NCBI GenBank assembly: GCA_017591395.1
Contig: WEDG01002518.1
Span: 1 to 64,000 of the forward strand
Length of the DNA stretch: 64,000 bases
Direction: 5' to 3'
Origin: Schistocephalus solidus
Taxonomy: Eukaryota > Platyhelminthes > Cestoda > Diphyllobothriidea > Diphyllobothriidae
Below, piece by piece: positions 10,904 to 23,339 of this stretch. The notes beneath the pieces were generated by a model that saw nothing but the letters and a program-made list of their open reading frames with translations, ran no database searches and was not told the origin of the DNA. Numbering within the stretch: the first letter of the stretch is position 1; each line of letters starts with the position of its first letter. The position numbers were made by a program, and so were the translations under genes.

Positions 10904-12293
10904 CTGTAGGGCAATAGTGAATTGCCATACAAGCCTCTTCCTTACTTCCTTGCCAATTCACCTTGGAAGCAACCCCTTCCTTCAGGTTAAATGGAGTTTC
11001 TTGTCGCTTGTTACGAACGAGCTAGATTAGACAAACTACCAGTTCCTGCTGATCAATTTGCAGCTCCACAGGAACAATCGAAATCGCGCAGAAATTGTCA
11101 GCAGCAGTAGTAGCAACGCGGCAGCGGGAGGAGACTCCGCAACAATAGTCAATCTCCGCTTCTCTATAGAAAAATGGGACATCTGTTCCTGAGAGTTTGC
11201 TCGCTTCTACCACGATCTTAGCTGAACTTTCGAGTCAGTGTTTTTCTAGCAGGAAGATGCGGAATTTGACAAGCAACGGAGGCTGGCTACGAGACGAATC
11301 CACTCTTGGTCATTGTTCTAAGTTCAGGTGTCCAGCCTGGACCGAATAACGGCGAATGGTAAAGCTTTATGTTAGTGGCAATTCGCCAAAGAGGAGAACA
11401 GCAGGACCAGTACTTATGCGTAAATTGGTCTGGACTGTGTGAGCCCCGCGCAGGAACAGCCTCACCCTTTCGGCCCACAGTCAAAGAAAGCCAGGTAGGG
11501 GTTTAAGCGGATGATGTGGCTGTCAATAAAGTCAGCCTATAGATGACCCGACCCCCCACCCTCTTAGCCGCAACGTCGTAGAGACATAGATGAGAGCTGG
11601 AATAGTCGCCTCCTGCGGCTGCACGTTTGGTGCGCGCTTGTCGTTCCACCGCAAGACGCCCTTCCCCGTGAGCACCCTAGATACCTCTTCCATCACCGAG
11701 ACGGCCGAACGCAAGTACAACCAGAGGCTTGGGAAATAGGCGAAAGAGTGGACTGACCAAGGCCTCACTGAGATAGGAGCGTCGACATGCTCGGTCGTTT
11801 AGGCCGATCGTGGAAGTGGGTGGTTAGTATGTGCTTGTGATGCGTGAAGGCTTCACATCGCCCACCACGAAGTTGGCACCAAAGACGTGGGCCTTATTAG
11901 ATGACGGATGAGGAGCCAGGGGTCGAACCAACCTTCGTATCTTTTCCTAGAAAGGGGACGCAATGGTGAGTACAGGCAGTTATAAGACACGTAGGCAGAG
12001 AGGGGTCGGTAAAGCAGCAGCAAAGGTAAGATGGGCTCACCGAAGGAGGCCAGACGGACGTCAGTAATATCCATCCAGGGCCAACGTTGCTTTCCCACCT
12101 CTGCGGAAAAGGCGGCTACCTGCCGAGTGCTGGAGCACCTCGAGAGCCCTAAACCATCGAGCAGAGTCAAACGGCTCAGAGGATACCTGCGATTGATTTG
12201 GGCGTTTTCGTTTAATACCTCCACGCCCTTTCTCGTCCGCCAGAATGGGGTGTCCGTGTGGCTACAAAGGTTGACCGAGGCCATCTCCTCCAG

Positions 12294-14871
12294 CTGCAGA
12301 AAGCAGAGCAATATAAATGGCAATTTGGTAAAAGTCAGAAGAGAGGGGCCCGGTAACGTCCAGCCGCTGGGTTCGTTCGGGGGCTGTTAAAGGCCAATGC
12401 AAACACATGCAGTGTCGATTGTAGTGAAGAGGTGATTCCCTGGTAAGATCTTAGGCGCGCAATGTAACCCTCAAGGACCGGGCGCATCCGTCAGGCACCA
12501 AGATGCGCTTATGAAAAGCGTGGGACCATGCAGCTTGTGGGACCAAAGAGTCATCGCAGCGGGCCTTTGCGGAGGCGATGCGGTAGGCTTTGGAAAGCAA
12601 GGCATGACTCCCCAAAAGTGAAACATGCAGCAGGAGAAACCAGAAAATCGGTGGTGGGAAATATGCGCGGTCTGCGTGCAGCTGTTGCGGATCGACGGGC
12701 GCTCGATCACACACACACCGAGGTCCTTCCAGCAAAGTCGCGTGTTTCAGTGGGTTTTGCGAGAAAGAGTACAGGCTGTGACGGCGTTGTGGGGATGGCT
12801 GCTGACACTTCAGCGATCTATGAGAGTTGTTTCGCTAAATCGCGTGAAGTGGGGATCGGCGTCGAGTGTGGTCATGGAGAATGTTTAGTGTGTCCTTAGT
12901 GTCAGTGCTGCAGCGTGCTCTCAATACATCAGCCAAGCCAGGGCCGTCTGTTGGAGTACTCAACCGCCTGCGAAATCCTGTGCGCGAGTCGCATTAGCGA
13001 CTGTGCGTGGCGGGATAGACGGTTAACATTGATTTTCGATGCTGCTTATGGATTCATATACCAGCCGCAAAATATTCATTCTTGTAATGATCGTTTGGTG
13101 GCGAAATCACGTCTTCTTCAACGTTGCATGGTTAATGAAGGTAAGCTCATGTAAAAATTCCGATCCACGAATAATTTTGAACAAAGACCTACAGTTTCAA
13201 GCCCACATGTTACGTTTTGTCTCCGGAAAAATCAGCATTTCCTGCCGCTTTTAGGAGATTTCATACGGTACTCAAAAGTTTTGCAACGGATGTGGATAGC
13301 CAGCATTAATAAATGCCCGCACACACTTCTTTGCGCCATAGGTATTTCCGGCCTTAAAAATATGCACAATTAAGAACTCTTTTTAAACCCGGAAGATACC
13401 GCTCTTAGTACAGCATCTGGGAGTAGCAATTTGCCGCTAAATTAGCACAAGGATATTTTCGTGCATTTTCTGTCAAATATACTGACTTTGTAAGGACCAC
13501 AATGCATTTTAGTGCGTAGTTATGTTTTGCTGATTTTAGATTTTACGCAGTTGGTTGAGCGATGTTCAAAACTCGGCATCCTGGTGTGACTACCTTGCGG
13601 ACCTATGATGTACCATTATGAATTATGGAAAACCTTACGGAAGTAATAGTCTTTTCGAAGCAGAAAACACCTCTATGTTTTGTTTAAAAATTTCGAGATG
13701 ATAGCATGTATAGTGTACTAAAGTGGGTTGGCAAGCTATTCGCAGCAAATGAGTACCCATGAGTGTGCTTCCGTTCTGGTATGCTCCACCTGGATTTCGT
13801 CACAGTGGATCAGCGGTCAAAATTCTGGGGACAATGTCGCTAGGACGGCCTCCACCCTGCGCATAAGGATGATGGCTTGCTGGTTAACCAGGCGGGCTGC
13901 ATAGACCTGTTAGCTTGAAAGCATCTCGCCCGGCCAAAAAAAAGGTTAGCGGGCGAGATGCCCAAAGGCGATAGCCATACAACGGGATGATCTGACGGTC
14001 AAAGCAGAGGTGCACTGTACGATGATGGTGGCGACACCAGGCTAGAGGAGGAGGAAACAGTAGGCTTGAGGATCCGGTGTGGACCGATCAAAGGGAGCCG
14101 ATAGGAGCCACAATGTAGGAACTTTGCGGTCGGCTTATGACGAATTTCACCCACAAAATATTACTTAACTTATGAAGAAACTTTAGAATTCACTGAAGAG
14201 AAATACACAAAACGCTTATTTCTTATAATCCTGCTTATGGAAAATTAGAGGGAGGTTTGTAAATAAGAGACGTTGGTATACATCAGAATCCTGCAGACTA
14301 TAGGTTGCTGGCTTGGCTAAGTCAAGTTTTGCTATAGGAGAGTTTAGTTCGAAAAGCGCACTGAAAATAAGTGGAAAAGCATGGGCACTTCCCAGAAGTA
14401 GTGAACTTTCACCGATTGATAAAGACTCGGCTCGAAAGCCATCATACCTTAGTGTGTGAATTAGATTCTCAGCCGTACTTATCAACGTACTTATTAACGT
14501 TGAGGCAATTTGCAAAAGTGACAATTTAAACTTAGGAAGTAGATAAACGGTTGCATCTAGTGAAACCGACTATCTTACGACCTTCACAGAAGATGAAGGA
14601 CGCTAACTGGTGAAAACCGGGGTGGGTCAAGCTGCTCCTACCACTTGAGTAAGACAGGGAAGGGAGGTTGGCAATAAAATTCTTAGGTTCAATGCACGAC
14701 CAGCCACACGGAAACCAGTTTTCAGCTTTACCTCAATTTTCAATAGTTTATAATAAAAGATGTTTCAATAATTGGACTCAATTTCCACTAAATTGTGCAC
14801 ATGTGCGTATATTTGCCATTAACAAACGTGTGGGAGGTAAACGCAAGTTTTTATGCAATGATAGCACTCAC
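12294..14871. other. Intron-like gap of the FOXRED1-like pseudogene
   Basis: Apart from the short hairpin near 13.94 kb I recognise nothing. Around 12.45-12.9 kb both strands carry frames of 80 to 120 codons in GC-rich sequence, none with a recognisable motif. From 13 kb the sequence becomes AT-rich. Confidence 0.35.
13919..13963. repeat. Perfect 12-bp inverted repeat (hairpin)
   Basis: GCATCTCGCCCG at 13921-13932 is followed, after 17 nt rich in A, by its exact reverse complement CGGGCGAGATGC at 13950-13961. It lies in the large gap between blocks 1 and 2 of the FOXRED1-like pseudogene. It may be the centre of a small foldback element; no function is claimed. Confidence 0.8.
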
Positions 14872-15499
14872 GAGTAGATCGTAGGTATTCCTCCCACTTC
14901 GCGCAAAAGCTCGGCACCAAAGAGAGACATCTGAATGTTCTCCACCTCTGAAAATTGTGTCCGTAAGGTGGCCAGACTAAGTACACTGGACGAACGAGAC
15001 ATGGTCGGATCTCATTCAGCCACTGTCACTGTGGTCCGGGATAAGAATCGGATCAGTAGGCTACAGCTATTAATCCCCACCACCGATCACTAGGACATCG
15101 GTCTGCTTCGGGACCTTATCCTCACGGACTAAATTTAGAAATAAGTCAAAATTGCCCAGCTTACATTGAAAATCCGGGTTTGGCAAACGCGAAATCACTC
15201 TGCAGGCGAGAAGGAGGGGATGAGAAGGCGGGCGGGATGAAAATTTGAGGGTTATCACAGTAAGGAATGATTTTCGAGACAGGACCCTCGTAAAGAACTG
15301 CGGTAGTAAGAAATACTTTACCAGGCACCTTCTGTCAAGGAAGTATTGATGGGAGTCACCAATCGCGCTCGTCTTCAACGTTTTGACCCACAGTGTGACC
15401 ACGATTACTCAAGGTTGAAATTCATCAGCCGTTTATCGGACCAGTCAGATAGGCAATTGAATGCTTCTTCTAAAGTCTGTTCCTCATTACTGCAGTTGA

Positions 15500-17075
15500 T
15501 TGGTTGCCACATGTTGATTACTTCTGCAAACATGACTTCTTTGACGTCAAATTCATTCATTCAATCATTAATATAGAGATGAAGAAAAGTAAAGACCCAA
15601 GAACGGAGACCTGAGGTACAAAAATCACAACCGGCACGGAAATTGATTTCGCAGTGCCGATGCACACGGACTGCGATAGGCCTATCAATAATTTTCCTAG
15701 TCAATTGAGTAAATTAACCTTATTCAGGATTCTCGGACCTTGTAGAGTAACCTGCGGTAAAGAACACTATCAAAAGCTTTTTTTTAAGTCAATGTAAATG
15801 ACGTCAACGCTGGTGTCTTCATCTAATGACCTGGACCACTGCTGCATCAAATAGAGCATATTGGTCGAGCAGGAGTAGTTTTGTCAAAATCCATGTAAGG
15901 CACTGTCAAGGAGATGTTTTTCTTCGATAAACGTCATGCTGGCCTTTTTAATGATCCCTTCCTTCATTTTGCAACAAATGCATATAAGGCTTACCAGTTG
16001 ATATTTTTAGCAGTGTTTCTGGATCCACCCCTGTAAATAGGATAAATATTTGCTGCTTTCCAATCAGAGTGGACGATGCCTTGATCAAAAGACGACGGGG
16101 AAATACGCGAGAGGGGTCTAGAGAGTTGGATAACAAGCCCCTTCAGTACTTTTGCTGGTACTTGACAGGGCCCAGGGACTTCGTCTGGACAGATTTTGGG
16201 AAAATGTTTGGATCGGGATTGTTAGAATGGTCATGTGTTTTATGCCATCCCGTCTGAGTATGAGGCTACTGCTTTTTGATCAAACTGGGTGTCAATCTGT
16301 TTACTGAGCTTTATTTTTGTGTGATCTGGCTGCCCACAATACCAAGTGTCACGGGCTTTCTCTAGAGAAATGACCTTTGAGCATGTATACTTTCTCCATT
16401 CTATATTTTTAGATGGCTCTCGCACAGTCTGTATTTTTTGTGGAGTTCTATTTTGAGCTCTTTCAATTTTTTCCTCTCCGCAGGTGAAAAATCCGGTTAA
16501 AAAAAACCATTGGGTGAGAGCTTCGAAGCATAGATTTTCTGCTCAGCAATAGCTGGGCTTCTACCTTATTCTGAAGGACCAGCTTCAGCGATCTTGGTTG
16601 GCTGGATCATCATTTAGTCTCTTATTCGGCCCATTCGGAAGGCATGTAGAACGGTGACCCTCTCATCCTTCTTTAAGATATATTTAAGATAGCTCTGGCA
16701 TCTTAACGGGTTGCTTTTGGGGTGTCAGATGTAGTTTCAGACATGCCTTTGATAACTATTCGCTTACTCTTATCCACTCAAAGCCCCTGTGGTTGATTCT
16801 TATTTTCAGGAATTAATGCGGCTTCCTTGCAGAATGCTAAAACTTGGCCCATTCATAGTAACTTTCTGGCTAAGTCTGGCTTTTCGGGAGGCAATGAGAC
16901 ACTTCTTAATTTTTTGATGCCCAACCGGTCGTCATTTTGCCATAACGGATATTGATGGTCAATTACGCCGAGCCCCGTAAACACACCGTCGTCTTCCACA
17001 TTGGTTGTTATGACAAAGGAAGCTGTTGTTTCGAAGGTCCTTTTGTTTTGCTCAGTCTCCGTCATCGTCAATTAT
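15500..17075 (-). mobile_element. CR1/Jockey-like LINE fragment (reverse transcriptase)
   Basis: On the minus strand I read DWKAANIYPIY near 16060 (the RT start motif seen in CR1/Jockey elements). Further on comes an Ile-Asp-Leu-x-Lys-Ala-Phe-Asp-Ser-Val motif near 15780 with YRRLLYKVRE after it (RT blocks 2a/3), in changing frames with stops. Upstream sequence to about 17.07 kb is probably the linker between endonuclease and RT, but is too decayed to align by eye. The element is dead and 3' truncated. Confidence 0.65.
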
Positions 17076-17337
17076 TTCTCTTCGGGTAAAATGCGAGGAA
17101 GTTTTTTCAAATTCTCTACATCCATTTTAGGCCCTTGGCATCCTTTCCTATCTCCAAAAATATTTGCCGGAGTTTGGAGCACGCCGTACACGCTTCGTCT
17201 TTCGTAGTGTGCATTCAACAAACATAATTAACTCTTGGCAAGTGTACCGGGAGACGAGTTTAAAGAAAAGAGTGCAGAGTTGCGGTCGTTCATCTTAAGA
17301 CCCATGCTTCTTACATTATATAAATTAAAAGCATCAA

Positions 17338-17430
17338 AATCGGCGTGTGACGGTGGTGTAGTGGTAGCAACACAGTTTACCGTACACTGGTACAATGGTT
17401 CAATTCCCGCTCGCGGCGTACATTTCGCAC
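17338..17430 (+). mobile_element. tRNA-like sequence, probably SINE head
   Basis: An A box (TGGTGTAGTGGTAGCA) and a B box (GGTTCAATTCC) lie about 40 bp apart, the proper spacing for a tRNA-derived pol III promoter. I could not draw a convincing full cloverleaf with a clear anticodon stem, so this is called tRNA-like and not a tRNA gene. The family relation to the other SINEs here is uncertain. Confidence 0.45.
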
Positions 17431-17849
17431 TTTGACCTAATGGTATACTTTTGCCTACCATGACAGATCAAAAAAACGAGAAAATGTCTTAACGTTATAG
17501 GACGACGTTTTTAGGCAGACAAATTGTATAAATAAAGTAAGGAAGCGACTCAACCTTTCGTAGATTGAAAGATCTCGTAGAGTGACTGACAAGAAGGGGT
17601 CTTGAATGATATCGCTCATTTAGACTGTCGTCCTGCTCTAAGCTTATGAAGATGCAGGTTGTGCCGATGCTGATCCAAAGCTTAGTGTCGACAGTCCGCC
17701 AGAGTGTCCAGTAGACGAAAATTTTGAAGAGAGTAAATTACTCTGAGCTCGAGATTTTCAAACCAAATTCGAAGCACGTGCGTGTTTGGTAGTATATATG
17801 AACTTCAGGCAGACCTTCGAAAACGTAACCCACCAGCGTTCCCCACAAT

Positions 17850-18260
17850 CTTAGCCGTATAGCATAAGAATTAGTTTTTGAAGTCAATCGAAAACGTATT
17901 GATCAGCAGATCTCAAATTTTCAGCCCTAGGGACCATCAGTCGGCTAAGTTGGCGGTTGAGAGCAGAGTTCTTCAAGGATACCTTATTGACACTCCAGGG
18001 TTGGGCTGCAACATTGCCATAGTTTCTGACAGCATTATGCTCTGGAAAATCTTCCTAAATGAAGATAATAATAATATTTGTATTTACTGACGGTTCACAG
18101 GCATTTTCAGATGAAATATTCAGTGGGGTGCATGTACAGGCAAAATAACGTTGTCTTGATCATTGGTCAAACCGATGGTCCATCCCGTTCAAGCTTAGAA
18201 GGGCAACGATCTGCGGATTGACAAAAACAACACCTCGAAACGAAAGGTGTACGATCTGAA
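17850..18260 (+). mobile_element. LINE reverse-transcriptase fragment
   Basis: The frame at 17878 reads AKLAVESRVLQGYLIDTPGL and then a decayed ...LWKI end. This follows the RT pattern 'SGVPQGS.LGP...ADD.KLW' with the active-site aspartates lost. Immediately after, HWSNRWSIPFKL matches the Leu-x-x-Trp-Ser-x-x-Trp-x-x-Pro-Phe segment of CR1/Jockey elements. Orientation is opposite to the fragment at 15.5-17.1 kb. Confidence 0.55.
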
Positions 18261-19679
18261 CAAAACGCAGCTAAAAGTTGTATTTTCAGATAAATCTGGG
18301 AGTGTCTCCGGCTCTCATTAAAGCCGACGGTATACTACTGTAGCCAACTTCAAGCTTGTTTCTCATCAAGCGGACTTTTGAAAAATCCGACGAAGAATGC
18401 TTCGGTCAGGTCTTCCGGAAGTTCGAGTGACCACAATTTAAGCCTGGAGAGGATGGATTATCAAAACCGCAGCACTATTGAAAAGCCAAAAGGTCTGGAA
18501 TCATAATATTTGGCAGTCGAAATTCAATGCCTTCTGAACGATGACCAATCTCATCCATTCCACTTTAGGTCTTTGACCACCACAAGGCTACTCGATACAA
18601 ATATTTTGCTTAATGCGGCGTCAGGAACAGTGCCACGCATTTGGCAACCTTTTCGAGCTGACCAACTCTACTAGCGTCAAACTATGTGTGGTTGAGGCAA
18701 GATTGAATGCGAAACGTTTTTCTTCTCCAGTAGAGTGATTGAGGTACCGAATGCTCTGCCTGCGGGCGTAATTATGTCCATATCCATAGGTTCTTAAGCG
18801 CAAACTAGATCACTACAGCTGTACGTACCACCATGCCCATCAGAACCTAACACAATTTTGTCTCCTCATCATCCTCACTGCAATTTACGAACTACCAAAA
18901 TTAATACTCATTATGTTCTAGCAAGAATATTTTGTATATTCTTTTGAATATTACGAGGCTAGGTAAACTACCATCCAAATTCATGTCGGTTTTGGCATTC
19001 CTTGACATACTACTTACGTTATTTCAATAGTAAGTTTTGACCTGTCCACTATTTCTGCCACACAATGCATCCACTAGCATATATTTGTAGTCTGACAACG
19101 TATTTACCGTCGCTATTTTTTCATATGATAGAATAATCATGATCCATTACTTTATCCTCCACGTGCCTAGATCCAAACGGACACATTTGTTAAGCTTTTG
19201 TATCATACGTATTAATTACCAAACGGCTCCCCTCACCAGAGAGAGAAACATGTAGGCAGGATTCACCTAATTGCTATCTATTGTAGAGATTTAGTAGCCG
19301 GACATGCTGATCATAGAGTCACGTGCTCATGGGGTATGGTACAGGTAGCGACCCCATGGATTCAGAACCTCTATGTGGCGCTTTTTATTTTAAAAGCTCC
19401 CGAGCAAGCAAACCACCATCTTATTCTTTTACGCTTCTCCAAGTTAAACGGCAAAAAGTATTTTCCAAATGCAGTTGTAAAAGGGACCTGGTTACGCAGT
19501 GAAACCTACTTGGAGTATTTTAAAAATACTTGATAGGATTGCATCAGCAATAGATAGATGCCTGCTACCCCAGTAAAGACGCATTGTGGTTGCGTTCTGT
19601 TAGGCAGTATCAACCAATAAAGGCAAAAAAATGCAGGATATTAAAGTGTTTATGGTTTACGCGAATATAATACCATACA
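18261..19679. other. No recognisable gene
   Basis: The sequence is AT-rich. I see no exon, RNA gene or named repeat. Short minus-strand frames around 18.6-18.8 kb are featureless. Confidence 0.35.
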
Positions 19680-20200
19680 AATACAAAAGGATTACTGTTT
19701 GATACCATTGGAATTTTGCTTGAAGTTTGAACGGTTCATGTCCCTAACCCATTTCCACCTTTTTTTGGAGATCAGTCCAACTAAGTCTAATTAATCGGTC
19801 GAATCATATACCAGAACGATGCGTTCGCACCTGAATATTTAAGCACTCGCATCTGCTTGGATGTGATGGGTATTCAATTCGATCGCGGCCCACTCTACCT
19901 CTATCGAATGAACACTCGACAAGGCATAAGTGATAGATTATTCTCAAACCGTAAAATTCTTAACATGAAAAAGTAATTCCTACACTGTATAGCTATTGTT
20001 TTTCATATTTTTTGCAATAAGTATTACTTTGAAAATAGTTTTTACTTAAAACAAATTCCCCATTTCGCACACTATTGACTTAACCTAAAACCAAACCAAA
20101 GCTAAATTGGCAGCAGTAACAATAAGTTTGTTTTAGACTTTTCCTGCGTTCTAAGAACATTGACAGCGCTCAAAAAGTGCTATATCAATAAACCTATTAG
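19680..20200 (+). repeat. Dispersed repeat family B, copy 1
   Basis: It is similar to 54.24-54.61 kb in the same orientation. Shared pieces include CTGTTTGATANCATTGGAA, GAGATCAGTCC, GCACACTA, and a final block TTTTCCTG-GTTCTAA-GA-ATTGA...CAATAAACC-ATTAG. The copies share an AATAAA near their ends. No coding frame is conserved. The first copy is longer between the blocks. Identity of the family is unknown to me. Confidence 0.55.
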
Positions 20201-21434
20201 TAGATGGAGTCACGACGATAGCATGCATTATAAACACTCTCTCCCTAGAATAATTGTGGCAGGGCACTACGTTATGGATGACGTACGCGTCACGAGTGAT
20301 CTGATGCGACGTTTTCCGAAAATGAACTCTTTATCGTTGTGAACGCTGACAGAGTTCTTTAGTGCAACAGAACCACTAATAAATGGTCTCTTTCTCTTTC
20401 GGCATTTTTAACCTGCTTCTCACGCAACACACAGCCATTCATGTGGACTTACCTACACACCTGACTAGCATTCCACGCATAATATCACCATCCAAACGGA
20501 GCTTGCTAGAGATGTCCACTATCGGCCACGTCCAAAAGTACGACCGTTACAAGCGACCAAGTACGCTGCGTGCTCCATGGACCTGGTGTAGCATTGAGGA
20601 CTTGCACAGGAGTTATTTAATGGTGAGACAGACTTGCACAGCGCGTAGCGTGCTTGCTCTCCTCCCTCACCAACCAAATGCCAAAACAACCGCTGGACTT
20701 CGGTGAAGGGACTGATAAATCTAAGCAGTCCGTCTACTCATGCCACATAGAAGACCAGGTCCATACAGCGTACAGTTTTTCAGGGGACGTCTTGAATCTC
20801 CGATTGAAGACAATGCCATAAAACCAGCCGTAAGAAGGAGCTACAGCAGCTTGACCCTAAGCCATACAATCACTTTCGAATGCTTCCAGGAGGACAGGTT
20901 TATCCTGCCAGTGGGCAACCTTCCTAGCCACAACGCTCAGCACGTCAGCTTTATTGTATTAAATAAGGAAGAAGCCCTAGTCAAGCATAGGAATAATTTT
21001 TGATTCAGAATTTGAAGGCATGCAGAAAACCATTGTCAGTGATATAAGCAGCAACAAAATAGGAGACAGTTAAAGAGAGTGGCTGCAAATCAACGATCAA
21101 TCTCACCGGCGGGCAGATTACTGCTTAGGGCTCAGTAAACTGTCGCAAAATCGATAATCGACTGACTGAGTTCTCAGTCGAGGCCTAGTCTTCAATAAAT
21201 TTTCAGCCTATCCTGTTTCCGGTGTGTGCTATTAACTTGGAAGCTGTGATTTTGAACGCATAACCCGTATTGAAGGTGTGGGCAGTCACTTGTGATAATT
21301 CATCATCCAATCGCATAGCCAGCTGATGTGCGCATCCGGGCATGCGTTCTGTGACCTGTGTAACTACTAGGACAGTTAAGGGATGAGGTACGGTACACTT
21401 CACTCGACTGCTTGTTACGGATACGCGGAAACCA
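20201..21434. other. No recognisable gene
   Basis: Open frames at 20383-20706 and 20740-21003 on the plus strand show no motifs that I recognise and no clear splice partners. Nothing else is evident. Confidence 0.3.
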
Positions 21435-21665
21435 GGCACCCAATTAGTGTGTGTCACTGGATCCAGTACGCGTGAAGCCTTTGCGAACGCGCTCAGCCCA
21501 AACATTCGAGAAATTTGCGCGAGGGGATTCCAGCGGGAGAAACGACCAATCAACGTGCGGAACGTCGTTAGCCAGAAATTTTCTGGAAAGCTCTTTGAGT
21601 TTTGTACTCCATTGGTCGCAATGTTCGAGAACGGCCAGTACTCCAAAAAATAAGCGAGAGTTGAT
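21435..21665 (+). mobile_element. Diverged LTR-like fragment related to the Ty3 element
   Basis: This resembles the second half of the LTRs at 36.4 and 40.8 kb in the same order. It has a CACGCGT-like block, CCCAAA-ATTCGAGAA, a GACCAATCAA CCAAT motif, GCCAGAAA, an inverted CCAAT (ATTGGTCGNAATGTTCGAGAAC), and a short A-rich promoter-like end. Divergence is much higher than between the other LTR copies, so it is an older insertion or a sister family. Neither end was found. Confidence 0.45.
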
Positions 21666-22299
21666 GGACTAGATGTCCGCCATTTCTGCCGGACTACGCA
21701 GCAAGACGATGATAAGGTAAGAGGCAGTAATTTGTATAAAAGTAAGGTAACTGGACTTCCTATTTAACTGATCGCACCCTTCCCACGTGCGTGCTACGTT
21801 GAACGTGACAGGTTTGGCCCATACAACAGGCTGGACGAAATCGGGGGAACCATTTGCCCAGGACATACGGTTTTTGGGGTGAATTGGATTTGCGCGGATC
21901 TATAAATACTGCTGTTCATGCATGTGGCACACATTGGATGTTGGCTTTCGGGCCACTGACAGACTTAGCAGGTCATCTGGTGTGTTGAGAGGGAAGAGAG
22001 AGAGAGAGTGAATTTGACACCAAGAAATCGATCCTCATGACGCAATAATATCAAACAGCGAAAACTCTTCAAATGGGTCCAGACTCACTGCAGCAACCCC
22101 AAAGGTAAAGTACACGAGGCCCGATACCTTCGAGATCAAGTTATGGTGAATGGTTCTCCAAAAGCGCCTATAAGCCTATGCCTAGTTGTGCATTCCTGGA
22201 GGACCCCACTAGAAAAACCACCGAAAATATTGCATGCTTTGTTATACAGTAAGGACGTGACAGAGACGACCGAGCGCATTTCTGTGTTGGAATTACCCA

Positions 22300-23190
22300 C
22301 CAGCTCAAATCTTCCATGCATATCAACGTCACGAACATTCAAGATCGAGTAAATGGTACACCATTGCAACCAGTTGACAGTCAGAAGGACTTAGGTGAGT
22401 GGATTTTATCGTCACTCAAACATACACTGAACTGCACGAAGGTGGCCAAGTCAGCCATGTCTGTATTGCAACTCATCAGGCGCACCTTTATATGATTTAA
22501 CAAAGAAATTTTATCCAAAATATTTGGATGCTTCGTGCGGCCGCACCTAGTATATGCCATACAGACATGGAGACCTTGAACTGTCAAGGATAGTACCGTC
22601 TTAGAGAAGGTCCAGATGTGGGCGACAAAAATGACAAAAGGCTTGAGATCGCTAACCTATGAAAACAGACTATCGACCCTCAACCTATTTCCTCTTTCCT
22701 ACAGGCAACTACGAGGAGATCGCATACTAACCTTTCGCATTATGAATGACCTGGACTGCTGCTTTATTCCCAATGCTTTTTTTCACTCTGACTAACACGC
22801 CCACCTTGCGAGGTCATCCTTTAAAACTACGCACAGGTAAAGCAAGGGTCAATGGACACAAGTACTTATTCAGTGACAGAGTGGTCGCAGCGTGAAATTT
22901 CTACCGGCGGATGTTGTTCTCTCTACCACCGTGAATTCCTTTAAGCGCAAACTCGATGCTTGTCAAACCTAGTTAAATCGCATGTAATTACACTACTCAC
23001 AATACTTGAGCAGTATTTTAAGAGAACAATGTCGATTAGCTGACATCTGCTTGTTTTTCCCCATGCCGTTATGGAAACATCTTTTCAATTTTCCTTATTT
23101 TTCGATATTTTCTTAGCCACTTTGTAACAAATAGGGAGCTTAAAGGGGTTCACCTACCTTTCGCTTAATAAAACTGAACTGAACTGAAAT
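22300..23190 (+). mobile_element. CR1/Jockey-like LINE, 3' end
   Basis: Translation gives the C-terminal part of a non-LTR polymerase: VNGTPLQPVDSQKDLGEWI, CFVRPHLVYAIQTWRP, ATKMTKGLRSLTYENRL, LFPLSYRQLRGDRILTFRIM, then a decayed Phe-x-x-Arg-Val-Val...Leu-Pro-Ala-Asp-Val-Val segment. There are a few stops. The 3' end carries AATAAAACTGAACTGAACTGAA, i.e. a short (ACTGA)n tail at about 23166-23187, which is the expected type of simple-repeat 3' end for such elements. It is 5' truncated, as is usual. Confidence 0.75.
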
Positions 23191-23339
23191 ATGAGGGCGC
23201 ATTATTCTATGCTAACGGGTGTGATAGAAGAGAACGCAAACCACAATGGATAGGGCTAGGTTTGGCGGGCAAGGACGCAATATTCGACCCCACTCAGAGA
23301 ATAAAGGATAGGTCAATGATAATTCGACCCTCCAACGGA

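Larger units (their letters stand above)
11285..15128 (-). pseudogene. Decayed FOXRED1-like FAD oxidoreductase gene
   Basis: Several exon-like blocks in order on the minus strand match the layout of FOXRED1, a mitochondrial FAD-dependent oxidoreductase-like factor needed for respiratory complex I assembly. Block 1 (14872-15128) has VPKQTDVLVIGGG (FAD-binding Rossmann start), VAY, DPTMSRSS, then TLRTQFSEVENIQMSLFGAE, ending at a GTGAGT donor. Block 2 (12041-12293) has PHG, GVEVLNENAQI, and WPWMDITDVRLASFG before a GTGAGC donor. Block 3 (about 11850-11946) has EGWFDPWLLIRHL then KAHVFGANFVVGD. A faint block near 11285-11340 resembles the AlaGly...AsnThrPheAspGln region. Lesions include at least two frame changes and two stops in block 1, more frame changes in block 2, and one or two in block 3. 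Introns are retained, so this is not a processed copy. Whether an intact copy exists elsewhere cannot be seen from the window. Confidence 0.7.

Noticed and set aside
11530..11770. Additional FOXRED1-like exon (frame with LWLYLRSAVSVMEEV)
   Set aside because: Composition is coding-like and the place would fit, but I could not align it to the family in any frame.
17338..17430. Functional tRNA gene
   Set aside because: A and B boxes are present, but I could not form convincing acceptor and anticodon stems; called tRNA-like only.
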